A DNA stretch of 12,998 bases from Bacteroidales bacterium UBA1035 (GTDB lineage Bacteria; Bacteroidota; Bacteroidia; Bacteroidales; Dysgonomonadaceae), in the NCBI GenBank assembly GCA_002316835.1, contig DCEG01000097.1:1-12998 (forward strand), read 5' to 3'. The notes beneath the pieces were generated by a model that made no database searches, was not told where the DNA came from, and saw only the letters and a list, made by a program, of their open reading frames with translations. Position numbers and translations under genes: made by a program. The stretch's first letter is position 1; the number at the start of each line of letters is the position of its first letter. Shown here one piece after another: positions 12,562 through 12,998 of the stretch.

Positions 12562-12645
12562 ATGTTATAGAATTGTGTGAGGAAGACGATAAATAATTCA
12601 GTCGCACCGAACAAAGTGTTAAAAGAAGATGTTATAGAATAGTGT
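12562..12645. repeat. Pair of 17-bp direct repeats upstream of the GlsB-like gene
   Basis: ATGTTATAGAATTGTGT (12562-12578) recurs as ATGTTATAGAATAGTGT (12629-12645), with 16 of 17 bases identical and 67 bp start to start. The second copy ends 30 bp before the ATG of the stress-protein gene. Each copy contains a TTATAGAAT core that could be a promoter or binding site. No TAnnTTTG box is present in this gap, so a non-standard sigma factor or an activator is possible. This is inference. Confidence 0.5.
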
Positions 12646-12675
12646 TTTTTAATTAACTAACTAAAATTTTAAATT

Positions 12676-12927
12676 ATGGGAATTTTATCTTGGATCGTTT
12701 TGGGCCTGATCGCAGGTTTAATTGCTAAAGCTATTCGCCCCGGAGCTGACCCCGGAGGTTGGATCGTTACTATTCTTATAGGTATCGCTGGTGGTGTTTT
12801 AGGTGGATGGATTGGCTCATTGTTGGGATGGGGAACTGTTGACGGATTTAGTTTGCGCACGTTGTTACTGGCCATTGGCGGAGCATTGATTATCTTGTGG
12901 ATTTATGCCTTGGTAAAGAAAAAATGA
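12676..12927 (+). CDS. GlsB/YeaQ/YmgE family stress-response membrane protein
   Basis: An 83-residue, Gly-rich, very hydrophobic protein of the transglycosylase-associated family (PF04226). Three membrane segments can be placed at about residues 3-20, 27-52 and 61-80, with the family pattern of LGLIAGLIAK near the start, RPGADPGG (22-29), IGIAGGVLGGWIG (35-47) and a short lysine tail (VKKK). Members are small inner-membrane proteins induced by acid, osmotic or other stress; their molecular role is unresolved, and the name transglycosylase-associated does not imply enzyme activity. The gene stands alone between two terminators. The upstream direct-repeat pair suggests individual regulation. 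Confidence 0.92.
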   Translation: MGILSWIVLGLIAGLIAKAIRPGADPGGWIVTILIGIAGGVLGGWIGSLLGWGTVDGFSLRTLLLAIGGALIILWIYALVKKK

Positions 12928-12944
12928 TGAACTTTGTTCAACCC

Positions 12945-12976
12945 GAGAGGTGGCGATAGTCGCCTCTCATTATTTT
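12945..12976 (+). terminator. Intrinsic terminator of the GlsB-like gene
   Basis: GAGA (12945-12948) and GGCGA (12952-12956) pair with TCGCC and TCTC (12960-12968) as a 9-bp stem with a 3-nt bulge and a TAG loop. ATTATTTT follows. The T-tract is interrupted but the stem is strong. It lies 17 bp after the stop. Confidence 0.7.
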
Positions 12977-12998
12977 AAATTAGTAGCGTTGCGTTAAT

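Overview
The window looks like a chromosomal segment of a member of the Bacteroidota, most likely within or near the order Bacteroidales. The evidence is the AT-rich composition, the lack of clear Shine-Dalgarno sequences, several promoter candidates of the Bacteroidetes type (TTTG, about 19-20 nt, TAnnTTTG), and gene types typical of that phylum: a TonB-dependent receptor with a PnuC-family transporter under a TPP riboswitch, a single long RelA/SpoT protein, and a 500-residue acetyl-CoA hydrolase/transferase-family CoA-transferase. The genus cannot be read from the sequence. I see no CRISPR array, complete RNA gene, insertion sequence or prophage, and every gene looks intact.

Layout. (1) Positions 1-359 hold the terminator of an unseen upstream gene, an inverted repeat, a promoter candidate and a structured leader. 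(2) 360-2042 hold two convergent oxidoreductase genes whose ends overlap: a NadX-type aspartate dehydrogenase (+) and a D-2-hydroxyacid dehydrogenase-like protein (-) that lacks two of the family's usual catalytic residues and has an almost leaderless promoter. (3) 2162-5293 (-) is a thiamine-uptake operon: promoter, TPP riboswitch, probable attenuator, outer-membrane receptor, REP-like intercistronic hairpins, and a PnuC-family permease that is best read as the thiamine transporter PnuT. (4) 5444-7714 (+) encodes a bifunctional-type (p)ppGpp synthetase/hydrolase. (5) 7727-8759 (-) is a three-gene set of small membrane-associated proteins (YtxH-like, DUF1469/holin-X-like, and a basic unknown protein). 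Its order and architecture recall the yqjD-yqjE-yqjK cluster of enterobacteria. It lies downstream of miaB (8879-10234, -). (6) 10235-10495 is a regulatory interval with an inverted repeat, a strong promoter, a possible small RNA of about 80 nt with its own terminator, and a second promoter. (7) 10496-12508 (+) encodes a single-span membrane protein of unknown function and the CoA-transferase, closed by a strong terminator. (8) 12676-12927 (+) is a GlsB/YeaQ/YmgE stress membrane protein, preceded by a pair of near-identical 17-bp direct repeats and followed by its own terminator.

Most of the window is housekeeping and stress physiology: stringent response, tRNA thiomethylation, vitamin B1 uptake, fermentation CoA transfer and envelope stress proteins. 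The parts most worth a second look are the yqjDEK-like trio, the possible small RNA upstream of the CoA-transferase operon, the catalytically altered dehydrogenase, and the riboswitch-attenuator arrangement.
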